NCBI GenBank assembly: GCA_020249925.1
Contig: JADCER010000001.1
Coordinates: forward strand, 269,953 to 333,952
DNA from: Roseomonas sp.
GTDB taxonomy: Bacteria; Pseudomonadota; Alphaproteobacteria; Acetobacterales; Acetobacteraceae
DNA: 64,000 bases
Direction: 5' to 3'
The notes beneath the pieces were generated by a model. The model ran no database searches. It was not told the DNA's origin and saw only the letters and a list, made by a program, of their open reading frames with translations. The translations under genes were made by a program, and so were the position numbers. Position 1 is the stretch's first letter; every line of letters starts with the position of its first letter. Below are positions 1 to 7,715 of the stretch, piece by piece.

Positions 1-680
1 GCGCCTTGAAACTGTGGCGGCGTGCTATCGAGCGCGGCGGCATTCATGTCTTCAAGGAGAGCTTCAAGCAGCGGGAATTCTCTGGTTTCTGCCTTTGGCA
101 TCCTGAATTCCCGGTTATCCTGATCAACAACAGCACGACCAAAACCAGACAGGTTTTCAGCCTGCTACATGAACTGGCACATGTTCTGTGTGACCGAAGC
201 GGGATCAGCCGATTTGATGATCGGGGCATCGACGAACTTCCCCAGCCTGACCGGGCTGTCGAGCGCTTCTGCAACGCGCTGGCTGGAGAAATCCTCGTGC
301 CCGTGGCGGACTTTGCTGTTGTAGCTGGCGTGTTTGCACCTGAAAGGGCAAGCGACGAGCAATTCGCCGCATTGGCTGCTCGTTATCGCGTCAGCCGGAG
401 CGTAATCCTGCGCCAGTTCGTTGAGCGCGGCGCGGTAACCATGGACTTCTACCTCGCGAAGGATCGCGAGTGGGCGGAGCAACTCCGTAAAGCGGGAGGC
501 GCGGGTGGCAGCTATTACAACACGCAGGGTTCTTATCTGAGCGAGCAATTCCTTCGCGAAGTGGTTTCCCGATACACGCGCCGCCTTCTGACCAAGACCG
601 AAGCGGCAGACTTGATTGGCGTGAAGCCGCGCAATTTCGAACGGTTTGAAGACTTGGTGCTGCGGGGTACCGCGGCGTGA
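1..680 (+). CDS. ImmA/IrrE family metallopeptidase (5' end outside window)
   Basis: This is a partial gene: the frame is open from the left edge and the only internal start near it is a TTG at 6, so the N-terminus (often a Xre-type helix-turn-helix in this family) probably lies upstream. The visible 224 residues contain a zinc-protease motif HELAH at about residues 55-59, preceded by a hydrophobic stretch ending in FSLL. That is the COG2856 (ImmA/IrrE) signature. Known members cleave repressors or act as the antitoxin side of toxin-antitoxin pairs. The stop codon overlaps the start of the next gene (GTGA), so the two are translationally coupled. Base composition is visibly less GC-rich than the rest of the window, which suggests transfer. 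The family call is firm; the biological role is inferred from the neighbour. Confidence 0.8.
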   Translation, partial: ALKLWRRAIERGGIHVFKESFKQREFSGFCLWHPEFPVILINNSTTKTRQVFSLLHELAHVLCDRSGISRFDDRGIDELPQPDRAVERFCNALAGEILVPVADFAVVAGVFAPERASDEQFAALAARYRVSRSVILRQFVERGAVTMDFYLAKDREWAEQLRKAGGAGGSYYNTQGSYLSEQFLREVVSRYTRRLLTKTEAADLIGVKPRNFERFEDLVLRGTAA

Positions 681-1144
681 TCTACGTTTTTGATACGAAT
701 TCCTTTTCCGAGATGAGCCCTCTGCTTCCAGATGTCTTTCCTGCATTCTGGGTGCGGTTCGAGGCGGCGGTTATTGCCGGTGAGGTAACGTCAACACGCG
801 AAGTGCTGCGCGAACTCGGCGCCGGTCCGAATAATCATGTGCTGGAGTGGTGCAGCCGTAACAAAACAATTTTTACAACGCCTAACGCTACTGAGACATC
901 GTTCCTTCCCCGCATCTTCGTGGTTCCCCATTTCCAGCAGATCATAAGTGAGAAGGCGCGCCTACGCGGCACTCCGGTTGCAGACCCGTTTATCATTGCG
1001 CGTGCTCACGCGCTGGGCGGAACTGTGGTGACAGAGGAAAGCCCCCGCCCGAACAAGCCGAATATTCCCGCCATTTGCCAGCACTTCGGGATCCCCTGCA
1101 TGAAGCTTGGCGACTTCTTGCGGGCAATGCGCTGGACATTTTGA
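677..1144 (+). CDS. DUF4411 family PIN-like protein, putative toxin
   Basis: The gene encodes 155 residues from a GTG start that overlaps the previous stop by four bases. The N-terminus MIYVFDTNSF carries the first acidic residue of a PIN-type nuclease fold, and later acidic positions (around VADPFIIA and VVTEES) fit the remaining metal ligands. The overall pattern matches DUF4411. PIN proteins are usually RNases, and in type II toxin-antitoxin modules they are the toxin. Pairing with an ImmA/IrrE-type protein supports that reading here, but toxicity is inferred. Composition is AT-richer than the core genome. It is the last gene before the tRNA-Ser, whose 3' end faces it. No terminator is evident in the 68 bases between them. 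Confidence 0.7.
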   Translation: MIYVFDTNSFSEMSPLLPDVFPAFWVRFEAAVIAGEVTSTREVLRELGAGPNNHVLEWCSRNKTIFTTPNATETSFLPRIFVVPHFQQIISEKARLRGTPVADPFIIARAHALGGTVVTEESPRPNKPNIPAICQHFGIPCMKLGDFLRAMRWTF

Positions 1145-1212
1145 TACTTGTGGAACAGCGACGGTGCGCAATCCTTCGTAGGTCATCGCAGTTCAGCGAA
1201 AATCTGCGAAAA

Positions 1213-1302
1213 TGGCGGATGGGGTGGGATTCGAACCCACGGTAGGCTTGCACCTACGCCGGTTTTCAAGACCGGTGCCTTAAACCGCTCGGCCACCCAT
1301 CC
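1213..1302 (-). tRNA. tRNA-Ser (anticodon UGA)
   Basis: The 90-nt gene on the minus strand folds as a class II tRNA with the long variable arm typical of serine. The acceptor arms GGATGGG and CCCATCC pair, the T-loop GGTTCGAATCC is present, and the anticodon loop CTTGAAA gives UGA. The 3' CCA is encoded. The 3' end faces the ImmA/DUF4411 pair, the usual orientation for an integrase attachment site. Confidence 0.95.
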
Positions 1303-1350
1303 TCACGCCTTGCAGCGAAACCACGCCGCAAGGCCAAGAAGTCACGCCGC

Positions 1351-2751
1351 CTATTCGCCCGCCATGCGCTGCGCGACAAGGGGGGCACCAAGGCGCATCA
1401 GCGCATTCACATCGCCCGCTTGGTCAAGCCCAATCACCGCGTCGGCCAATTGCTTGGCGCGCTCAGCCCCCAGCACCGCATCGGCCAGGCCATGGAACTT
1501 GGCGCGAAGCTCGGCTTCCGTCAGGAAGTTATCGGGCTCGCCCTTCGGGATCTTGATGTGGCGGACAAAATTTTGGCCGCGGGCCTTGATGGTCAGCTTA
1601 CCCGACATGAAGGTCGGGAATTCCGCCTGCACATCGGCGTCTTCTTCGGGCATGATCTTCGGCATCAGCGCGCGGATATCCTTATCCTGCAACCAGGCAT
1701 AGGAATCCCAGCCGAAATGCCCGCGTGCCAGGGCGCAAGCCACCACGAAGGGCCCGCTGAACTGCCCATCCACGATATTCTGCGGGTTCTGCTTATACGC
1801 GCGCGGCGCGCCCACCAGCAGCATGCCCTTATTCGGCAGGCCCATGGTGACACTTTCGATTTCCTCAACCTTCAGGCCAAGCTCGGCACGCAGCGCCAGC
1901 GCGGCATCCACACTCGCATGGCCATAGCGGCAGGAAGGATAAGGCTTCACGGCGGTCTGCATCAGCTCCCACGCCTTGCCCAGATCCTGCAAAACGCGCT
2001 CTGGTTTCGGGTTCGGGGCATAGGCGCGCAGGAAACCCGCCTTGCCTTCAACGGCTTCGGCAGCACCACGGAAACCCTCCCGCGCGATGGTCGCGGCGGA
2101 AAGGCCATTCAGCGCGCTCCAGCCCACTTGGAAGCGCTTGGTCCAAGCTCCATTGGCGAGGAATTGCAGGCTGCCGGCGGCCTGCGAAAGCGCAATGCCG
2201 AAAGCGTCTTCAACCTGTGCCGCGGTTAGGCCGAAGACCCGCGCCGCCGCCGCCGCTGCGCCAAAGGCGCCGCAGGTCGCGGTCGGGTGATAGCCGCGGT
2301 CGTAATGATCGCCACCGGGCAAGGCCAGCGCCAGCCGGCAGGTGGTTTCATACCCGGCCACGATGGCGGCCAGCACGGTCTTGCCATCAGCGCCGGTCAT
2401 TTCAGCAGCGGCCAGCGCGGCGGGGATCACCGGCGCACCGGGATGCAGCGTGCCGGCAGCATGCGTGTCATCGAAATCGAGTGAATGCGCCATGGCACCA
2501 TTGATCAGCGCAGCACCGGCCGGGGTGTAGCGCTGGGAATCCCCGAATACGGCGGCGGAACCGCCCGTCAGGCCAAGCGCGCGGGCCGCGGCCAGCAGGG
2601 GCGGCGTGCTTTCGGCCTCATGCCGGCCGCGCAGCATATTGCCGACCAGATCCAGGATCAGGAAACGCGTGCGTTCCTGCACGCTGACGGGCAGGCTTTC
2701 ATAACGAAGCCCGGCGACAAAGGCAGCAAGTTCGCGGGTGATGGCGGCCAT
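1351..2751 (-). CDS. MmgE/PrpD family protein
   Basis: The gene encodes 466 residues, a normal length for MmgE/PrpD (2-methylcitrate dehydratase-like) proteins. The start ATG at 2751 follows an AGGAGG-type ribosome site at about 2757-2763. The same frame stays open upstream to 3600, but that extension is antisense to the transglycosylase gene and is not coding. Family hallmarks include the alanine-rich N-terminal half with MAHSLDFDDTHAAGTLHPGA (about residues 85-105), the HPTATCGAFGAAAAA segment, and VKPYPSCRYGHASVDAAL. Proteins of this fold dehydrate methylcitrate or isomerise related acids such as cis-aconitate, but many in alphaproteobacteria have unassigned substrates. No prpB or prpC lies alongside, so I do not call it prpD. 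It is divergent from the cell-wall genes. Confidence 0.85.
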   Translation of the reverse strand: MAAITRELAAFVAGLRYESLPVSVQERTRFLILDLVGNMLRGRHEAESTPPLLAAARALGLTGGSAAVFGDSQRYTPAGAALINGAMAHSLDFDDTHAAGTLHPGAPVIPAALAAAEMTGADGKTVLAAIVAGYETTCRLALALPGGDHYDRGYHPTATCGAFGAAAAAARVFGLTAAQVEDAFGIALSQAAGSLQFLANGAWTKRFQVGWSALNGLSAATIAREGFRGAAEAVEGKAGFLRAYAPNPKPERVLQDLGKAWELMQTAVKPYPSCRYGHASVDAALALRAELGLKVEEIESVTMGLPNKGMLLVGAPRAYKQNPQNIVDGQFSGPFVVACALARGHFGWDSYAWLQDKDIRALMPKIMPEEDADVQAEFPTFMSGKLTIKARGQNFVRHIKIPKGEPDNFLTEAELRAKFHGLADAVLGAERAKQLADAVIGLDQAGDVNALMRLGAPLVAQRMAGE

Positions 2752-2841
2752 GGCATTCCTCCTTGGTGATGCGACCAGTCTAGCACCAGTTCCGCCCGGG
2801 CCAATACAGCCCCCAAAAGGGTTTGCCACGCCCTTCGCCGC

Positions 2842-3885
2842 ATGGCACCAGACATGCCCATGATCGAAAGAAGGCTCCTGCTCGGTGGAGTCGCGGCCCT
2901 GGTCGCGGCCTGCAGCCCAGAGGCGAATTCCGCCAACCAACTCCCCGCCCCGAATGGCGCGCCCGCCTATGTGCCCGTCTCCGGCCAATCCTTTGAACGC
3001 TTTTTGGAAGGCGTGCGCGCCGATGCGCGCCGCGCCGGCATTTCGGAAGCCACGCTGAACCAATCGCTTTCCGGCATTCGCGCCAATCAGCGCGTGATTG
3101 AATTGGATCGGCGCCAGGCGGAAGGCGCATTGCCGTGGGAGGAATACCGCGACCGTATCATGCTCACGCCAACGCGCATTCAGAATGGCCGGCGGCTTAA
3201 GGCTGAAAACGCTGATCTGCTGCGCCGGATTGAAGCCCGTTACAAAGTAGCCCCCTCGGTCATTATCGCCATTTGGGGCGTAGAGACGAATTACGGCGGC
3301 AATACCGGCGGCTTTGGCGTGGTGGAGGCTTTGGCGACGCTGGCCTGGGAAGGCCGCCGCGCCGCCTATTTCCGCAACGAATTGATGTCGGCCTTGCGCA
3401 TCCTGAATGACCGCCACACCAGCGCTGATCGGATGCGCGGTTCCTGGGCCGGTGCGATGGGCCAGCCGCAATTCATGCCCAGCAATTTTGAACGCCTGGC
3501 GGTGGATTTCGATGGTGATGGCAAGCGTGATATCTGGGATAGCCGCGCCGATGCGCTGGCCTCCATCGCGCATTACTTCCAACGCAATGGCTGGCGCCAT
3601 GGTGAAGCCTGGGGGCGGGAAGTGCGCCCGCCTGCGGGATTTTCAGCGAGCAGCGCAGATACGGAAACCAGGCGCCCCTTGCGTGATTTCGCGCGTATGG
3701 GTTTTCGCAAGCCTGATGGCTCGCCCTTGCCGTCATCGGATCTCGAAAGCCAGATCGTGCTGCCCGCTCGTGGCAATGGCGGGCAAATCTTCCTTGGCCA
3801 CCATAATCTGCGCGTGATCCGCCGCTATAATTCGCCGGTGAATTACGGGCTTTCCGTCGGCCTTTTGTCTGATCGCGTGGCGTGA
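2842..3885 (+). CDS. Lytic murein transglycosylase, MltB family lipoprotein
   Basis: The gene encodes 347 residues. A short hydrophobic signal peptide ends in the lipobox VAAC with Cys at about residue 24, so the protein should be an outer-membrane or periplasmic lipoprotein. The SLT_2 (MltB) domain follows. The segment IWGVETNYGG carries the catalytic Glu at about residue 148, and the GAMGQPQFMPSNF and DFDGDGKRDIW motifs are typical. It cleaves peptidoglycan glycan strands to 1,6-anhydro products. The start is uncertain: ATGs at 2842, 2854 and 2860 are all in frame without a strong ribosome site, and the last gives the shortest signal peptide. It overlaps rlpA by four bases and heads a run of cell-wall genes. 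Confidence 0.88.
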   Translation: MAPDMPMIERRLLLGGVAALVAACSPEANSANQLPAPNGAPAYVPVSGQSFERFLEGVRADARRAGISEATLNQSLSGIRANQRVIELDRRQAEGALPWEEYRDRIMLTPTRIQNGRRLKAENADLLRRIEARYKVAPSVIIAIWGVETNYGGNTGGFGVVEALATLAWEGRRAAYFRNELMSALRILNDRHTSADRMRGSWAGAMGQPQFMPSNFERLAVDFDGDGKRDIWDSRADALASIAHYFQRNGWRHGEAWGREVRPPAGFSASSADTETRRPLRDFARMGFRKPDGSPLPSSDLESQIVLPARGNGGQIFLGHHNLRVIRRYNSPVNYGLSVGLLSDRVA

Positions 3886-4763
3886 CGCGCTGGGGCATTC
3901 TGGCCGTTGCGCTGCTGGCCATCGCGGCCTGCGCGCAGCCCGAACCGCGCTATCTGGTGGGTGAGCCCTATCGGCTGGGCGGTGTCTGGTCCTACCCGCA
4001 AGAGGATTTCGCGCTTGCCGAAACCGGCCTGGCCGAGGTTCTGGCCGCGCCGATGTTTGCCGGCCTAACCGCGAATGGGGAGGCTCTCAGCGCTCAGGGC
4101 CTGACGGCGGCGCATCGCACGCTGCAATTACCCGCCATTATTCGCGTCACCAATCTCGAAAATGGCCGTTCCATGTTGCTGCGGGTCAATGATCGCGGGC
4201 CGGAAAAGCGCGGGCGCATTCTGGGCGTCTCACCGCGCGCCGGTGCCTTGCTTGGCATGGTACCAGGCCGCGCGACGCAAATCGCGCTGAGCGTGGAGGC
4301 TGAGCTGAGCCGCGCGGCGGCCGAGGGTCTGCCCGGCCATGCCCAGGCCCCCATTGCCATTGCCGCGGCACCCCGCGCCGCCGTGCTGCGGGAAGAATTG
4401 CCCCCCTTGCCCGGCGCGCGCGAAGCACCAAGGCGAGACATCCAACCTTTGACCGCTGCCGCCCCCATGGCCGAATTTAGCGCGCCAGGGCGCGGCACCA
4501 TCGCGCCTCTGCCGGAAAGCGTCACGCAAACCACGCCTCGGCCGGGGCAATTGCTGGTGGAAGCCGGGCAGTTTTCCGGCCGGTCTGCGGCGGAGGCCGT
4601 GGCGGCGCGCCTGCCAGGGGCGCGGATCAGCCAGCAGGGCAGGGGGCGCAATACCAGTTTCCGTGTCGCCCTTGGCCCCTTTGCCGAGGTCCAGGCGGCG
4701 GATTTTGCGCTTGAGCGGACTCTGGCCGCTGGCCTATCCGGGGCAAGGATTATTGTGGAATAA
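3882..4763 (+). CDS. rlpA: RlpA-family septal ring lipoprotein with SPOR domain
   Basis: The gene encodes 293 residues from a GTG overlapping the previous stop. The signal peptide ends in a lipobox with Cys17. The double-psi beta-barrel region follows, with the retained TANGE, AAHRTL and VNDRGP motifs that carry the Glu, His and Asp important in RlpA transglycosylases. The residues just before TANGE read TGLAEVLA where many relatives have SWYG, a local divergence. A low-complexity proline/alanine linker leads to a C-terminal SPOR domain (about residues 215-293), which binds denuded septal glycan. The likely role is cleavage of denuded glycan at the division site. It sits between the transglycosylase and carboxypeptidase genes. 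Confidence 0.82.
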   Translation: MTRWGILAVALLAIAACAQPEPRYLVGEPYRLGGVWSYPQEDFALAETGLAEVLAAPMFAGLTANGEALSAQGLTAAHRTLQLPAIIRVTNLENGRSMLLRVNDRGPEKRGRILGVSPRAGALLGMVPGRATQIALSVEAELSRAAAEGLPGHAQAPIAIAAAPRAAVLREELPPLPGAREAPRRDIQPLTAAAPMAEFSAPGRGTIAPLPESVTQTTPRPGQLLVEAGQFSGRSAAEAVAARLPGARISQQGRGRNTSFRVALGPFAEVQAADFALERTLAAGLSGARIIVE

Positions 4764-4816
4764 GCACGCCGCCTTTTCTTGGCGTAAATGAGCGATCAGG
4801 CATGAAGGAACCGGGC

Positions 4817-6046
4817 ATGGCATCGCGTCGCAGGATCATTGGGGGTGTTTTGGGTGGCCTGCCGCTATGGCTTGCGGCGGATCACGCCTTCGCCCAGCAG
4901 CAACGCCCGGCGCCAGCCCCCGCCCAGCCGCAGCGCCGCCCCGCGCCGCGCCAGGAAGGCACGCCCGTTGCGACCGCGGTCGGCAATGTGGATGTGCTCG
5001 CCCGTCACGCCTTGGTGGTGGATTTCGAAACCGGCGCCACGCTGCTCGAGAAAAACGCCGATGAACGCATGCCGCCTTCCAGCATGTCGAAGCTCATGAC
5101 CATGTATGTGGTGTTTGAACGGCTGCGCCAGGGCCGGCTGCAAATGGATCAGACTTTGCCCGTGAGTGAACGCGCCTGGCGCATGGGCGGTTCCAAGATG
5201 TTTGTGGATATCGGCCAGCAGGTCCGGGTTGAGGACCTTATTCGCGGCGTGATCGTGCAATCGGGCAATGATGCCTGCATTGTGCTGGCCGAGGCGATTT
5301 CGGGCAGCGAACAGCAATTCGCCGAATTATTGACCGAAACCGGTCGCCGCATTGGCCTGACCAACAGCAATTTCCGCAACAGCACCGGCTGGCCCGATCC
5401 GGAACACCGCATGACAGCGCGTGATCTTTCCATCCTGGCGCGGCGCATCATTACGGATTTCCCGGATTATTATCGCTTTTACAGTGAACGCAGCTTTCGC
5501 TTCAGCAATATCAGCCAGGATAACCGCAACCCGCTGCTGGCACGCGTGCCCGGCGCCGATGGGTTGAAAACCGGCCATACCGAAGAAGCCGGTTTTGGTC
5601 TGACGGGCAGCGCAATGCGCGATGGTCGCCGCGTGATCCTGGTGCTGAACGGCCTGCCCACCATGCGCGCCCGCGCCGAGGAAAGCGAACGCCTGATGGA
5701 ATGGGCCTTCCGCGAATTTGAATCCGTCCGGCTGTTCCGCGCGCAGGATACGGTGGAAGAAGTGCCGGTTTACCTTGGCGAACGCCGCACCGTGCCCATG
5801 GTGGGCGGGCGCGATATTGTGCTGACCCTGCCGCGGCGTTGGCGCGAAAGGCTGGAAGTGCGCGTGCGCTATCAGGCACCACTCACCGCGCCCGTCATGC
5901 GCGGGCAGACCATTGGCGAATTGCAGGTAGCGGGGCAGGGGGTGCCGACACTTTCCGTGCCCTTGGTGGCTGGGGCGGATGTGGAAAAGCTCGGCCTTTT
6001 CCCGCGCATTCCGGCGGTGATCGGGCGCTGGATCTCCGGCGCCTGA
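4817..6046 (+). CDS. dacA: D-alanyl-D-alanine carboxypeptidase (PBP5/DacA type)
   Basis: The gene encodes 409 residues if the ATG at 4817 is used. It is preceded by AAGGA at a good distance, whereas the upstream ATG at 4802 lacks a ribosome site. A Sec signal peptide ends near AFA-QQQ, followed by a Pro/Gln/Ala-rich linker. The penicillin-binding motifs are complete: SMSK (catalytic Ser at about residue 89), SGND, and KTGHT. A C-terminal PBP5-type beta domain follows (about residues 290-390). The enzyme trims the terminal D-Ala from peptidoglycan pentapeptides in the periplasm. It is the third cell-wall gene in a row and lies only 7 bases before tmk, so co-transcription with tmk and holB is likely. 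Confidence 0.92.
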   Translation: MASRRRIIGGVLGGLPLWLAADHAFAQQQRPAPAPAQPQRRPAPRQEGTPVATAVGNVDVLARHALVVDFETGATLLEKNADERMPPSSMSKLMTMYVVFERLRQGRLQMDQTLPVSERAWRMGGSKMFVDIGQQVRVEDLIRGVIVQSGNDACIVLAEAISGSEQQFAELLTETGRRIGLTNSNFRNSTGWPDPEHRMTARDLSILARRIITDFPDYYRFYSERSFRFSNISQDNRNPLLARVPGADGLKTGHTEEAGFGLTGSAMRDGRRVILVLNGLPTMRARAEESERLMEWAFREFESVRLFRAQDTVEEVPVYLGERRTVPMVGGRDIVLTLPRRWRERLEVRVRYQAPLTAPVMRGQTIGELQVAGQGVPTLSVPLVAGADVEKLGLFPRIPAVIGRWISGA

Positions 6047-6053
6047 ATGTCTC

Positions 6054-6680
6054 ATGGCGCGCGGCTATTTCATCACGCTTGAAGGCGGTGAGGGTGCGGG
6101 GAAATCCACCCAGGCGCGACGCTTGGCCGCAGCGCTTGCGGCGGCTGGTGTGGCTGTATTGCGTACGCGCGAACCCGGCGGCGCGCCGGGGGCCGAGCGT
6201 ATTCGCGAATTGCTGCTCTCACCCGGTTCCTGGGACAGTCTGACGGAAGCCATGCTGCATTTCGCCGCGCGGCGGGAACATGTGGTGCGCTCCATCCGCC
6301 CCATGCTCGAAGCTGGCGCCTGGGTGATTTGCGATCGCTTTGCGGATTCCACACTGGCCTATCAGGGGGCAGGGCAGGGCCTTGCCTATGAAACCTGGGC
6401 GCGGCTTTGTGACCTGACGTTGGAAGGCTTGCAGCCGGACCTGACACTGATCCTTGATCTGCCCGTCGAAGCAGGTCTGGCGCGTGCGGCGGGGCGGAGT
6501 GCGGCGGATCGCTACGAAAAGCTCGGCGCTGATTTCCATGCCCGCATTCGCGCTGGCTTTGCCGATATCGCGCGGCGCGAACCAGCGCGCTGCGTGGTGC
6601 TGGATGCGGCGCAGGATGCTGAGGCGGTTTATGCCGCCATCACTGAAACCTTGCGCCAAAGGCTGGGCGCCAAGCTGTGA
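6054..6680 (+). CDS. tmk: Thymidylate kinase
   Basis: The gene encodes 208 residues. The P-loop EGGEGAGKST lies at about residues 9-18, the DRFADSTLAYQG motif is in the middle, and RSAADRYEKL gives the lid region. The enzyme phosphorylates dTMP to dTDP for DNA synthesis. Length and motifs are normal for the bacterial family. The gene follows dacA by 7 bases and its stop overlaps the start of holB (GTGA). This dacA-tmk-holB-metG-tatD order is common in alphaproteobacteria. Confidence 0.95.
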   Translation: MARGYFITLEGGEGAGKSTQARRLAAALAAAGVAVLRTREPGGAPGAERIRELLLSPGSWDSLTEAMLHFAARREHVVRSIRPMLEAGAWVICDRFADSTLAYQGAGQGLAYETWARLCDLTLEGLQPDLTLILDLPVEAGLARAAGRSAADRYEKLGADFHARIRAGFADIARREPARCVVLDAAQDAEAVYAAITETLRQRLGAKL

Positions 6681-7690
6681 GCCTGCCGGAACCACGCGCC
6701 AATCCTGAGTTGTTCGGCCATGAAAGCGCTGCCGCGACCTTGGCCGAGGCAGCCCATTCCGGCCGGCTTCATCACGCCTGGCTGATCACCGGCCCGGCCG
6801 GGATCGGCAAGGTGACGCTGGCTTGGCGTTTTGCGCGTTGGCTGCTGGCCGGCATGCCTGACGCGCCCCAAGGCAAACCGCCCCTGCATCTGGATGCAAC
6901 CCATCCCGTGTTTCGCCGTGTCGCCGCCGATAGCCATGCCGATCTGCTGACCATTGATGCCGATACGCTGCGCGGAGAGCGCAAACGCAATGACATCAAT
7001 GTGGAGGCCGCGCGGCTTATTCCCGGCTTCATGACCCTGACTGCGGCTGAGGGCGGCTGGCGCGTGGTGGTGGTGGATGGCGCGGAGACGATGAACCTGC
7101 AGGCACAAAACGCCATTCTGAAAGTGCTGGAAGAACCCCCGGCGCGCGCCATTCTGCTGCTGGTTTCCTCGGCCCCCACACGGCTATTGCCGACCATTCG
7201 TAGCCGCTGCCGCCGGCTTGATCTTTTTCCACTGAATGAGGCGGAAATGGCGCCGCTGCTGAAGCAGCTTTTGCCTGATTTGCCCGCCGCGGATCGCACA
7301 AAACTCGCCGAGATGGCGGAAGGCTCACCGGGCCGTGCCATGCAATTGGCCGAAGGCGATGGGCTGGAATTGCAGGCTTTGGTGGAAGAATGCCTGAGCA
7401 GCCTGAAGCGCCCCGATCCCGCGCGGCTGCATGTGCTGGCGGATCGCTGTGCTGCGGATCGCAGCGGGGCGCAATTCACCACCTTCATGGGCCTGCTGCG
7501 CGGGCGGATTTCGGCGGGGCTCCGGCAGGCCGCGCGGGGTGAGGCCGCGCCCGGCTGGATCGCCGCCCATCCGCTTGCCGCCTGGCCCGCGCTGTGGGAT
7601 AGGCTCGGACGCCTCGTGGATGAGACAGAAAAGCTGAATATGGACCGCAAACAGGCGGTGCTGACCGGGCTTTCCTGGCTTTCAGCCTGA
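6677..7690 (+). CDS. holB: DNA polymerase III subunit delta'
   Basis: The gene encodes 337 residues from a GTG that overlaps the tmk stop. The sequence has the clamp-loader AAA+ fold: a P-loop-like TGPAGIGKVT at about residues 36-45, the LKVLEEPP segment, and the sensor motif TIRSRCRRL. Delta' is part of the gamma-complex that loads the beta sliding clamp onto DNA. The cysteine zinc module of some gamma/delta' proteins is not visible. The C-terminal third is the usual variable helical collar domain. The next gene, metG, begins 25 bases downstream, so the run from dacA through tatD looks like one transcript. Confidence 0.92.
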   Translation: MSLPEPRANPELFGHESAAATLAEAAHSGRLHHAWLITGPAGIGKVTLAWRFARWLLAGMPDAPQGKPPLHLDATHPVFRRVAADSHADLLTIDADTLRGERKRNDINVEAARLIPGFMTLTAAEGGWRVVVVDGAETMNLQAQNAILKVLEEPPARAILLLVSSAPTRLLPTIRSRCRRLDLFPLNEAEMAPLLKQLLPDLPAADRTKLAEMAEGSPGRAMQLAEGDGLELQALVEECLSSLKRPDPARLHVLADRCAADRSGAQFTTFMGLLRGRISAGLRQAARGEAAPGWIAAHPLAAWPALWDRLGRLVDETEKLNMDRKQAVLTGLSWLSA

Positions 7691-7715
7691 ACGCGCTACA
7701 GCAAGACCGAGACAG

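Noticed and set aside
2752-3600. Upstream continuation of the MmgE/PrpD frame on the minus strand
   Set aside because: It is antisense to the transglycosylase gene, and the strong ribosome site and family start are at 2751.
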